The position numbers and the translations under genes were made by a program. Shown piece after piece: positions 54,324 through 64,000 of a stretch of DNA of 64,000 nucleotides. The notes beneath the pieces are model-generated. The model saw nothing but the letters and a program-made list of their open reading frames with translations. It made no database searches and was not told where the DNA came from. The stretch lies in assembly GCA_021399445.1 (NCBI GenBank), contig JAJTUQ010000006.1:3844001-3908000 (forward strand). The letters run 5' to 3'. Numbering within the stretch: the first letter of the stretch is position 1; the number at the start of each line of letters is the position of its first letter. The DNA comes from Xylogone sp. PMI_703. Its lineage: Eukaryota; Ascomycota; Leotiomycetes.

Positions 54324-57300
54324 CACAGTCGAAATAGGACGTTGGCCGATAGAAAGGAGAGAGGAGATGTGGCAGGTCGAGGATACAAGGGGGAGATGCC
54401 AATTTGAAGGGATCATCATGGCAGTGGTGATAAAGTGCATTACGTGTAGACTCCAGATGGGTGATGAGCGTGATATATGAAATGGCAGGGGATGGTAGTA
54501 TAGATATTCAAGTGGATGGCATGGTGTGCAAGTGGACACTAGCAACAATAGCATTTCACCTAGCAATATCGCTATACTACACACTCCTCCCGTCGCATCC
54601 AAGTCCTGCCGGATCTTTTCCCAAGCCCAGCCCTAATGGTACTTGCTATGTCTGCAGCGTTCGAAGTGGCGATTATACACTCTGCTCACTGAAGAGTGCC
54701 GCGTTACTGTGGACGAAAATTGCCACCAAGGTCATCAAAGCTGGTATGGAGCTCACAGAAATTATTAAAGCCTATCAGACGCGGTCGTGCAAATCACTCG
54801 CTCGTCGGGGCTAAAGATACAAGACCGTGGATTATCCGCGATGTGGACAGTCTACCCGTGCATGCCATGGCCAAGTACATACGGAAGGAACTTGGGAGAT
54901 ATTTACCCGCATCTGCCTCTAGGTCCAACACCTACGATTAGTGTGAGTCACGGATTCGAGTTTTTCACTATTCTAGTTAATGGCTACGAGGGCGGTTATG
55001 AAGATTGCTGTGATCGCAGGCGCCCGCACAATCATGCTTGTTGCATATCCCATGAATAACTGCAAGCGCTTGTAGCCCGCGGCAGAAACTCTGAGTTATC
55101 AAATGCTTTCTATCGTCATTTCGAGTGATCATTTCCTATGCTATAGGAGCCAGGCCCTTTGAAGTTCTAGCTGCGTCTACTGCAAAGGCTTCTACTTATC
55201 ATATAGGCCTTACTAGGCATACCAGCATGGCTACGATTTCTTACACTCTAGCTCTCCGACAACCAACTGGCAGCGTAAAGTTATACTCAGATTGGTCTGA
55301 TTCTTCTAAGATTCAATGATAGAGATTCAAATATCACAGTGATGTGAAACTGCAATAATGCCGATCGCAGCGCATTTTGCATAGTAGGTTCATAATGAAA
55401 TACGTTCCGTGGATTTTACCATTATATCAGAAAGGGTTATATGGGATTTTGGTCTTATGAATCTAGATATCCGGCTTACAAGATATATTGGAACAGCCAC
55501 CTACAATGAATAAATATACCATACCGAACCAGCACCCACCAGGATTTCTCCCAATTTTGCAAGGATAGGTCGTGTGGATGTGAATACTTGGATTGAAACT
55601 TTTGAAACCATTATAGGTTCTTATTTTCTGGAGTCCAATGACCAGATCCATTGGCTTTACTTTTCTTGTGATTCAATTTATTATACCTTACCTGGGAGGT
55701 CGGCTCACCCAGGCTAGGTGGTTGGTCGGAAGCACCCCGGGTTACCGCAGATTGATAACCATCAGCCGTGGTCTCCTATGTATTGGAAGGGGAGTATTAT
55801 CCGGACACCAAGGCCGTACGACGCAAGTGTCTAATCACGGTAGTGCAACGGGGTGTTATGTACCTAGATCTCCACTGAACACACGGTATCGAGTATCTCT
55901 CTACTTCCGCGGCGCAGACGCACCATGTCTATGCTAATGTGATCGACGAGGGGGGAGACGCAGGGAGAAAGACAGACTGCCAGGACCAGTGGGAAGCATC
56001 CAGGTGCAGGGTTTCCACATGGCCGATACCAGTGCCATGGGATCTGGGCGTCAAGGGAGGGATCTCTGGAAGTGTGTTGATAATGCCCCGTTACGGCTTC
56101 TACCAGGTGCCAACTCAGATTGGACTTTGAGGTTGGCGATCGCTGCATTGCTAGATTGTCTTGCCTCGGCTTCCTTTCCGATCTCTATGAAGTTGACTTG
56201 CGATTTACCACTCGCAAAAGCAAGGATGGAAGACGCTGCAGAAGAGATTGCTGCTAGATGGAAGGCAAAAATCTCACAACATGATAAACCGAGACAAGCC
56301 GATCCACGACCAAAAGGCGTGATGATATGCTCATGTCGTCGTGTCGTTGCTCTCTCCGACCATGTTGGACCACGAAGAGACAAAAATTTTCACCTTCACC
56401 AACTTCCTCATCCAGCCGTTGCCTGAGCACGCAATTGCAAGAGCTAGATTCGCAATCTGAGTGCCACGGCAGATCTGGGCAAGAGGCAGAAGCTAGAATA
56501 CTCCGTAAGTATCGTATTGTCGCAAAGTGGTAATTAACGGGGACCCGTCGTATTTGCTTTAAGGTTCCCCATCTCGCCGCCACGCCTGTTGCCGACCGTG
56601 GACACGGAACTAACAATTACAGTACACCGAGCACACCTTGCAGTCGCACACAGGGCGTAGTAAAGGAATAGCTACTGTTCGTACAAAGTCAATTGCTGTT
56701 CGCTGAGCAAATGGGATGCTGCCTGGTGGAGAAGCAGGAAGGGATTCCCATGCGACAAGAGCGCCGTCTACACGTACAAGGGCTCAAAGGGGCACAACAG
56801 TGGTGGTTCTCTTTAGTCATGGAATAATGGAAATGTAACGCCAAGGCTACAGGGAAGAACAGTGGGCACGATGGAATGGCAGGTCCAAGCATCTGGATCG
56901 CGCCGAGCAGAGAAGTTTACCACCGTACTCCCGCTCACCATCACAGCCGATTGGTGATGATGGAGACATGGAGCCTCGACCTGATTCTCTCCTAGGCGAT
57001 AGTCAAGTTACTGTACTACTACTGTGCCTCGAGTGTGCTCGTCCTTGCTACCGAATGGTCGCAGTTCCCGGCTGCTCGTGAAGTGGAGCAACAGCTTTTG
57101 CAAATATTGGCAACTCGGTCAAAGCAAACCCCGGAGAGGGAGAAGAGAGAAGGGGTTTTCGACAAATGCTAGACGGCTCTGTTCCGGCAACTATCCAAGG
57201 CCTCATTTGAGCAGACACTTATCTCAATAATGTGTGAAGCACACTCCGTAGGTCTATAGCCAATCTGATACCAGCACCAGAATAATACACACGTCGTCCT

Positions 57301-58245
57301 CCCCACGTCGGTGCAGCCCTACAGCCACAACGGTTGACCTTGCCGCTGCCAAATCAATCGGTCGCATCTGGCCCGAGGCGTCGACAGCGTCTTTGCCACT
57401 GTTCTTGCTAGAGTTGCGAGATGAAAAACCTCTGCGGCCACAAAAAAAAGCTTTGCCTAGCCCTTGGTCGGCGCTTGGGCGCCTCGTACTGCTAGGGAAA
57501 GGCTTCCAAACCAAGCACCAAGACACCAATTTGAGGATGGCGACATACACAAAAGTAGCTCGGCGTGCTCGGTGGCTCCCTTTCAAACACCCACTGGACT
57601 ACCGTAACACTGGGTCCGTCGTGTGCGTCCACGGATCGTGTACTTGGTTTGCTCAGTAATAGTGTTGGGGCCCGACAACAGACGGACACGGGCCTGGGTG
57701 CACAACCTCTCCAGGCCCGTCGTTCCACTCCAATCCCAACCTCGTCCGTCTCGAGAACCCTGGGGATGGATTCAATCCCGTAATGCGCCTTCCTCTTTGA
57801 GGCCATCACTCAGTGGATGGAATGGATGCGCGACTGCTTGGCAAACGTACCACGCGCTACTTGCTGCAAAGATCATCGCCAGAACATGGGCCCAGACATT
57901 GGATCTGGGGATGCTTACAGGTGAGACCATTGCATGGCTGCGATGACGCCTTCAGCACATTAAAACTAGCCATGGGATATTGGACAGCGGTCCCTGCAAG
58001 GTAGGAGGCAAACAATAGCTAAGTACAAGGACCACAACTACTGGCTACTGGTGTCCGACGACCACCATGCAAATACCCGATATGCATATATATCTCTCTC
58101 CAGCAGATAGAGATGTTGTGGTCCCTCTGCTCTAGGATATAGGCAGAGTCGGACGAACCCTAGACAGTCGAGAGAGAGCAGCCTCGAGAATACAGTCTTG
58201 GTCCAACGATATTAGATTGGCTGGCACTCTCGAGTATCGACCACC
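54324..58245. other. Gene-poor stretch, 3.9 kb, with weak small frames
   Basis: No gene is assigned. Consecutive short frames at 54461-54814 (signal-like WTLATIAFHLAISLYYTLL, CYVCSVRSGDYTLC), 54787-55059 (…EDCCDRRRPHNHACC) and 55125-55319 could be exons of one small Cys-containing secreted protein. I could not make a consistent splice model. From about 56000 onward the sequence is GC-richer, with no long frame having recognisable motifs. The last 200 bases are the OPT promoter (TATA-like CATATATAT at 58085). Confidence 0.35.
58085..58093 (+). promoter_or_regulatory. TATA-like element of the OPT gene
   Basis: CATATATAT followed by a pyrimidine/AG-rich leader lies about 160 bases before the OPT start codon. 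It is a plausible TATA element given the long 5' leader common in fungi. Confidence 0.3.
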
Positions 58246-60902
58246 ATGTCGTTCCTAACGTCCCGCTGGCGACAGGCCAGCGACAAGAAGGCGGAGGAGG
58301 ATCTCGACATCAACAGGTCCAGCGATGGCGACGCTGCTGAAATCACCAGTGCTGTGGATGAGAAAGGCGCCGGAGCAAGCGATGCCCCCAATATCAAGTC
58401 CTTGCCTGTGGATCCCGAGAAAGCATCGCCCAACGTGACTTCGGGCCAAAGCAGTGACGATGAGCATTTCGGCGACGATGACCCCGTCCTTAAAGATATT
58501 CCCTGGCATGTTCGCCGGATTGTCAGCTTGCACGATGACCCATCAGAGCCCACCATCACCTTCCGATATTTCATCTTGACGCTGCTGTTCGTCGTCCCGG
58601 GTGCTTTTCTCTCCCAGATGAGCTCTTTCCGAACCACCTATGCTCCATACTCGGTTTTCTTCGTCCAGATCGCCTCCAACTACGTCGGCATATGGTTGGC
58701 TAAGGTCCTGCCCTCCGTTAACGTTCGCATTCCGTTCACGCGATATGGCTTCAACACCAATCCCGGTCCCTGGAGCACAAAGGAGCACGTTTTGGTAACC
58801 ATTTCTGCTGCTTCTGGTGCTACCTACAACCTGGCTTATACCCCTGTGTCAATTGCTGAGTTGTACTTTGGCATTACTATCCATCCAGCAATCGCCATTT
58901 TCTTTATGTGGTGTGTTGTGTACACTGGGTACTCTTTTGCCGCTCTTGCACGCCAGTTCTTGCTTTATGACCCTCAGTATCCATGGTAAGATGAATATTT
59001 CCCTGAACGCATCATTGGTTGTATTGATATGCTGACTTGGCAATTTCGAACAGGTTCCAAGCGTAAGTTATAATGCTCGTGATATTGAGAAGCAACAAAA
59101 CTAATCAATACTTCATTAGGCTTTGCCAGACTGCGCTTTTCGAAACCCAGAAGAAGCAAAGAGAACACCCATCGCGTATCTCTAGAAAGCAAATGAGGGT
59201 CTTCTTTGGTGTCTTGCTTGGCGTCACTCTCTGGCAGTTCCTACCCGAATATGTTTTTCCTATGCTGGGCTCCTTAGCCTTCCTCTGCTGGGTGGCGCCA
59301 CACAACAAAATAGCTAACTTTCTAGGCTCTGGCTTCGGAGGTATGAGTGTGTTGAATCTAACGCTCGACTGGTCCAGCATGAGCAACCTGAGTAACAGCA
59401 ACAGTCTATTTGTGACTCCATGGTGGACGCAGGTTATCATTTTCCTCGCTTTCGTATGCAATTGCTGGATCCTGATACCAGCAGCAAAATGGGGAAGCCT
59501 AGGTAGCTGGAAGCTGCATCTGATGTCGAACCGTCTTTTCACGGGTAAGATCTGCACTCAATAATTCTGTATTACACGAGAGTTATGCCATCTAACAATG
59601 AGATCAGTCGATGGCGACCCCTACCCTGTCAATTCAATCATCACTCCAGACGTCTCCTTCAACCAAACCGCGTATGAGCAATACGGCCCCATCTATGTCA
59701 GTACTCAGCAACTATGGAATATGTTCTTTGATTACGCATCCTACACTTCCGCCTTGAGCTGGATTTGCTTCTTCGGCTTCACTCAGATGAAGGACACCAT
59801 TGCGAAACTGAATGCTAGACGCAAGAATTCCCGCAAAGGCGAGACTATCAATCACCAATATACTGATCAACTGAATGTCCTGCAGCGCTCCTACAAAGAA
59901 GTTCCATGGTGGTGGTCTGTGATCTTGTTCTTGGTAACCTTCGTCGTTATCATCACCATCCTCGGCACTGGAAACCTCTTTATTCCCATTTGGACATATT
60001 TCGTTGCGTTGGCTACTGGCGTCCTTGTTGTTGTCCCACTCGGCTGGCTCTATGCGCTTTCTAACTTTCAATTGCCCATCGGGACCTTCAACGAACTGAT
60101 ATACGGTGTAATGGTCAACGCGGTATCTGGCCACAAGAATCCCACTGGGGCCACGGTTTACTCCTCTATTGCCGGTGACGCGTGGTACCGTGCGCAGCTG
60201 ATGTTGCAGGATCAGAAGATCGGCCATTACATGCATATCCCGCCACGAGCAGTCTTCTTTTCGCAAGTATTTGGTTGTTTTATTGGGGTTCCGATCAACT
60301 ACGGTGTTGTTCGGTGGGTTCTTAACACCAAGGCCGATTATCTGAGTGGTGCCGCGACGGACCCAACTCACCAGTGGACAGGTCAAAGTTTGGCATCTTC
60401 ATTGACTACCAGTGTTCAATATGTCTTGATTGTAAGTTTCCTCGCGTCGCTCACTTTTCCAATGCCACTGCTTACTAACTTATTTTAGGGTCCACAGCGT
60501 CTGTTCAAGCTTCCCATCTATCGCCCCCTCCCCTACGGCTTCCTCGTTGGTGCAGCTTGCCCTGCAATCCTCTATCTCTTACACAAGACGTTCCCTCGTG
60601 CCAAATTCCATCTTTTCAACACCACCATCTTCTTCAGTGGGTTGTCCAACTTCTATGGGAATATTAGTACCGGTTACACATCCAGCATCATTGGCGGCTA
60701 CATTGTCATGTACTGGGCGTACCGTCACCGATACGAGCTATGGGCACGATATAACTATATCCTTGCTGCGGCGTTTGATGCTGGATTCAACCTGAATATG
60801 TTGTTGATATTCTTATTCTTCGGTGCTGGCAAGATCGTCACCATGCCACATTGGTGGGGAAATAATGCGGATTCCGTGGATAGATGCTTTGCCTTAGAAT
60901 AG
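58246..60902 (+). CDS. Oligopeptide transporter (OPT family)
   Basis: Five exons (58246-58985, 59054-59062, 59120-59544, 59608-60431, 60489-60902) encode 803 residues, with lengths summing to a multiple of three. It is a proton-coupled plasma-membrane carrier for tetra/pentapeptides, glutathione or peptide-like ligands, with about 14-16 helices. The first 95 residues are a charged cytosolic tail. Family blocks are HDDPSEPTITFRYF, NPGPWSTKEHVLVTI, QYPWFQALCQTALF, SGFGGMSVLNLTLDWSSM, FTQMKDTIAKLNA, NELIYGVMVNAVSGHKNPTG and PPRAVFFSQVFGCFIGVPINY. Exon 2 is only 9 bases but is required for the YPWFQALCQ motif. Specificity cannot be inferred. Confidence 0.96.
59054..59062 (+). other. 9-nt micro-exon of the OPT gene
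   Basis: GTTCCAAGC is preceded by cgaacag and followed by gtaagt. Joining …CCA TG + G TTC CAA GC + G CTT TGC gives P-W-F-Q-A-L-C, the conserved OPT block. Flanking introns are 68 and 57 bases, normal for this genome. Confidence 0.85.
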
Positions 60903-63013
60903 TAAAGTCCAACATGTATTGACTAATGAATAAGCGAGGAAGGGTGAAGGTTTTTATATGCGGGATATGTTTGGAGTAAAATATGATACCACTAAATGAG
61001 GAGTGGAAAGATACCAATGTAATCTAGCATGATGCCATAAATGGTGTTCTACTGTGCTTGATTATATTTCTGGTTTTAGAGGCTACATCATTCTGTTTCC
61101 GTAAAGTAATAAGTTATTATTCTTCTGCCACGTTATCTGTGGGATATTTCGACTAGGGTGCGGAAGCTCCTTTCATAATCATCTGAATTTGGACAGCATG
61201 GTGTGTTATATTGATAGCGTGATGAAGGACTAGTAAATTGGCCGGTTGTTTGATATTATAATATAGCCATTGACCATATTATTGATTAAATTTGAAGCTT
61301 AGCACTGATTAAATGCAAAATAACGCCATCATCTAGAATGATGGAAGTTAGCTCTACCACTGTCATTGATGTTCGTAAATAGTAATCCAGCTTCTTTATC
61401 TATGAAGTATAATTGATGCGGTGCTAGCAAATGGGATGCTCAATACTACTCGTTCTAATAGCACACTATACACTACTATCAAGATCTTCCCAAGTCATCA
61501 TGGTCTTAACAGAAACAACAATGAAGCGTGCGTCCAACTCTTATCCTTGAACAGCGTATTCTTTACATCTTCGGTCCGAATGCCAACACGTGTGTGCACT
61601 AAGTACTCGTGAGAACCTTTCCCATCTTTGGATCATCCGGAAGATATTTTAGATCCGGCTGCATTTTCTCTCTAGCAAGATAATCAACAAGGCTACTCGA
61701 GATTTAACCATATGCAAGGGGTTGTAACTCCGCGCAGTCTTAGCCCGTGAGTACGGCGGCTTACATTCCGATGAACCTACCTCGGAGAAAAGCCTCTTTC
61801 TGCCCTACACGTGTGCCAGGATTGTTTAAGAGACCTGAGAGCTTAAATTCTTGATCTTCTCTTGTGGGCTGCTCATGAATGATGACCAACTAGTAAGCCA
61901 ATAAAAGAAAATCTCGGTAACAAAACATAGAGAATTTTCTGGGTTCCGCGTTCTACAGATGGACGTGTGTAAATACCTCGAAATTCATTAGCACTATTAT
62001 CATTCGTTGAGCGATCCATCTGGGAAGCAGATGTCACTTTGGTTCCATTATTATGCACAAATCTCTTCACTTCCTGTTCACGCCAGCGGTGGATGTTTTT
62101 CCACCTATGTTGCGCGACCGATTAGAAAGGCGGCAATCCCATGCCCAGGATCCATCCTGTCAACCTCCACTTTTGAGCCCTGCGCTTATGAGCTCTACTT
62201 TGTCTGTTCCTACAGTAGCTGGCGGTCCAAACCACGTTGTGTAATTGACGCGATGTTATTGGTTTCTGGGCATGAGAAGCTGACATTCACGCGGCTGGGT
62301 CGACTTCCCGTTGAGCGGATGTCTCGGGGCGGCCAGGGGAGGAAGGGCAGGTACAGTGCCCATTACAGCAGCTCCGAGCGGGCTACATCAATCCATGTGG
62401 TTCCCCTGAGTGCAAATGCGTGTAGGCGTCAGCCATGATAGGGCAAAAGATTTAAGCTCCTTCCATTCATACTTCTATCAATTAACGGTGCATAAACTCG
62501 ACCCTATTCGACTTGAGCCACGGGTCGCTGTTCTTCCAGAGCCAATGAAGCCTCTCACGGTAGTATGCGAGGCTCCCACGTGGGTTGCTGGCCATACCTT
62601 TGCAACGGTTTAATCATAAAAAAGCCATCGCAGAACCCGCGCTGGCCATCATCAAATGTGTCGGTCAAAGATAGCAGGGTGCTCCGCAGAGCGCATCCGG
62701 AAGGAGGAGGAATCCGTCGAATACCATGCTATGGTTCTTCACGTGCATGCCTCCATGCTATTGACAACCTTCTCCAAGGTGCACTATGATCTAATGCTGG
62801 GTAGATTGGAAGTTCTATACAAAATTGAAGTCTGCAATTGATCCCACTTTTGATCATTCAGATCGTCCTGGGAGAGTTAGTCTCTGTCGAGATGGCTTCT
62901 GCTTAAGCATATAAGTATCTAGCCTGCTGCTGCTGCTGATAATGCAGGAGTTTTCTACTTCCATCCACGCTATTCATCCTCCTCGCTAAGGTTTCTTCAT
63001 CCACCCCGGCGAG
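60903..63013. other. Intergenic region, 2.1 kb, no firm gene
   Basis: This region has short frames only. A frame of 143 codons at 62007-62438 has no recognisable motif and a composition like its antisense, so I do not call it. A (CTG)n-type microsatellite (ctgctgctgctgctg, 62924-62938) lies 75 bases before the phosphoesterase start codon. Confidence 0.4.
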
Positions 63014-64000
63014 ATGCAGCTCCTCAACTCTGCTCTTGTGCTGGCTCTGGCGGGCATTGCAAATGCCGCACCTACTCCAGATAGTAACCACTTGCAGCGT
63101 CCTCCGCACCTGGATGCTGAAATGATTGCTGCTCTCAAGGTCCTCGGAAAGTCTCCAAGCGATTTCCGAATGCCTGGCTCACTTCCCAACCCTCATGCTC
63201 CAGCCGGAAGTGATCAACTCGAGGGCATCGACCATATTGTGATGGTCATGTTCGAAAATCATTCCTACGACAATATCTGGGGTACCCTTGAACGCCCAGA
63301 TGCAGAGGGATTTCCCCTTGATCCTCGCACTGGAAAGCCCTCGGCGACTAACAAATTCGAGAACGGCACCATCCTCCATGCGTATGAGATGCCAATGACG
63401 TGTATTCGTACTCCTGGGACCTCAGCCCCGACTCAGAACTGGGTGAGCTCTCACTTACAGTACGACAATGGCAGCTTGGATGGTTTTGTAACCGGCAACG
63501 GGGTAAAGCCAATCTCTATGGGTTACTTTACTCCCGAGCAACTTCCGTTTACGCACTCTATTGGCAAGGTTTTCCCGATTGCTGACAGATTTTTCTGTTC
63601 AGTCTTGGGTCAGACCTGGCCAAACCGCATGTATCTCATCGGAGGCACATCTCTGGGCGTCGTAAACACCGGACAGAATCTTACCGGATTGCCAGTGGTT
63701 GATACTATCTTTGATCGATTGACCCAGTATGGTGTCTCTTGGAAGAACTACGTTGCTGGATGGGGCCAGTGAGTTATTTTTCTTATTATCTTTGCTTATA
63801 TGAGAAGTGATTTAAATCAATACTAATTTGTAAACTAGGCCTAATGGGCTTGCCACTATCCGCCTTTTTCCTGGAGACAATGCCCTCGGTCAGGAGCATG
63901 GCCGGCCGCTCCAAGAATTCTTCACCGATGCTGCAGCAGGGACACTTCCAAGCTTCACTTTCCTTGACCTAAATGGCACTACTCAATCACAGGAGAACCC
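63014..64000 (+). CDS. Secreted phosphoesterase (acid phosphatase / phospholipase C), 3' end outside window
   Basis: Exon 1 is 63014-63768 and exon 2 begins at 63839 and runs off the window; the intron has a gtgagt donor and a ctag acceptor. A signal peptide (MQLLNSALVLALAGIANAA) is followed by a short propeptide-like stretch and the PF04185-type phosphoesterase domain. The metal-site signature is IDHIVMVMFENHSYDNIWG, and GQTWPNRMYLIGG and SWKNYVAG are family blocks. Bacterial relatives are non-specific phospholipases C, while fungal ones are often secreted acid phosphatases. The sequence to the edge (DNALGQEHGRPLQEFFTD, PSFTFLDLN) is typical. Which activity applies depends on the missing C-terminal half. 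Confidence 0.93.

Noticed and set aside
56051..57946. Several overlapping 100-120-codon frames on both strands
   Set aside because: The local GC is higher, so random frames are longer; none shows a motif or a consistent splice pattern.
59712..60386. 224-codon minus-strand frame inside the OPT gene
   Set aside because: It lies wholly antisense to exon 4 of a well-conserved transporter and lacks motifs.
1..64000. CRISPR array, rRNA operon or prokaryotic operon structure
   Set aside because: No direct-repeat/spacer pattern or rRNA signature was seen, and the introns show that the DNA is eukaryotic.

Overview
This window is nuclear DNA of a filamentous ascomycete (Pezizomycotina). The signs are many short GT-AG introns (about 45-90 bases) with internal CTAAC/CTRAC-type branch sites, two Zn2Cys6 regulators with fungal transcription-factor domains, a HET-domain gene, a BLI-3-type flavin-nucleotide protein, an NRPS-like adenylation-thiolation-reductase gene, a ferric reductase and an OPT transporter. 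I cannot name the species. I assign about 21 well-supported protein genes, several weak small ones, one AAA-ATPase pseudogene and one MITE. No rRNA, tRNA or CRISPR was recognised. Exon joins were checked by hand for frame; most multi-exon models close to a multiple of three.

Layout. 1-4 kb: a membrane dipeptidase cut by the left edge, an APH-like kinase with a cysteine/histidine-rich N-terminal exon, and a possible small Cys-rich secreted protein. 4.6-10 kb: a HET-domain protein and a stilbene/carotenoid cleavage oxygenase. 10.6-16.7 kb: a compact module of a DAL81/TamA-like regulator, a thymine-dioxygenase-like 2-oxoglutarate oxygenase and an NCS1 nucleobase permease, which together suggest pyrimidine salvage or catabolism. 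17.2-18.1 kb: a secreted glycoprotein of unknown function. 19.5-31.7 kb: a candidate small biosynthetic cluster with an MDR enoyl/quinone reductase, a TDT (SSU1/Mae1-type) efflux transporter, a Zn2Cys6 regulator, a FAD monooxygenase and an A-T-R carboxylate reductase. 32.9-38 kb: a tiny membrane protein, a BLI-3-like protein, a formaldehyde-dehydrogenase-like ADH and a hydrophilic repeat protein. The BLI-3/ADH intergenic region carries two perfect CRE sites, which suggests stress control. 38.4-42.9 kb: a decayed BCS1-like ATPase, a tautomerase and a 426-bp MITE with TTA target duplications. 42.9-45.2 kb: a divergent pair of paralogous secreted proteins. 46-48 kb: a ferric reductase. 48-51.5 kb: no convincing gene. 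51.5-54.3 kb: a conserved-looking unknown protein and a GC-rich, intronless HAL/PAL-family lyase. 54.3-58.2 kb: no firm gene. 58.2-60.9 kb: an OPT transporter. 63 kb to the end: a secreted phosphoesterase cut by the right edge.

The strongest leads are the lyase at 52875-54323, the divergent secreted paralogue pair, the 19.5-31.7 kb cluster, the 8-nt and 9-nt micro-exons in two transporter genes, and the MITE. The lyase keeps the family architecture, but its MIO-forming Ala-Ser-Gly is replaced by Gly-Pro-Gly, and its composition is unlike its neighbours.
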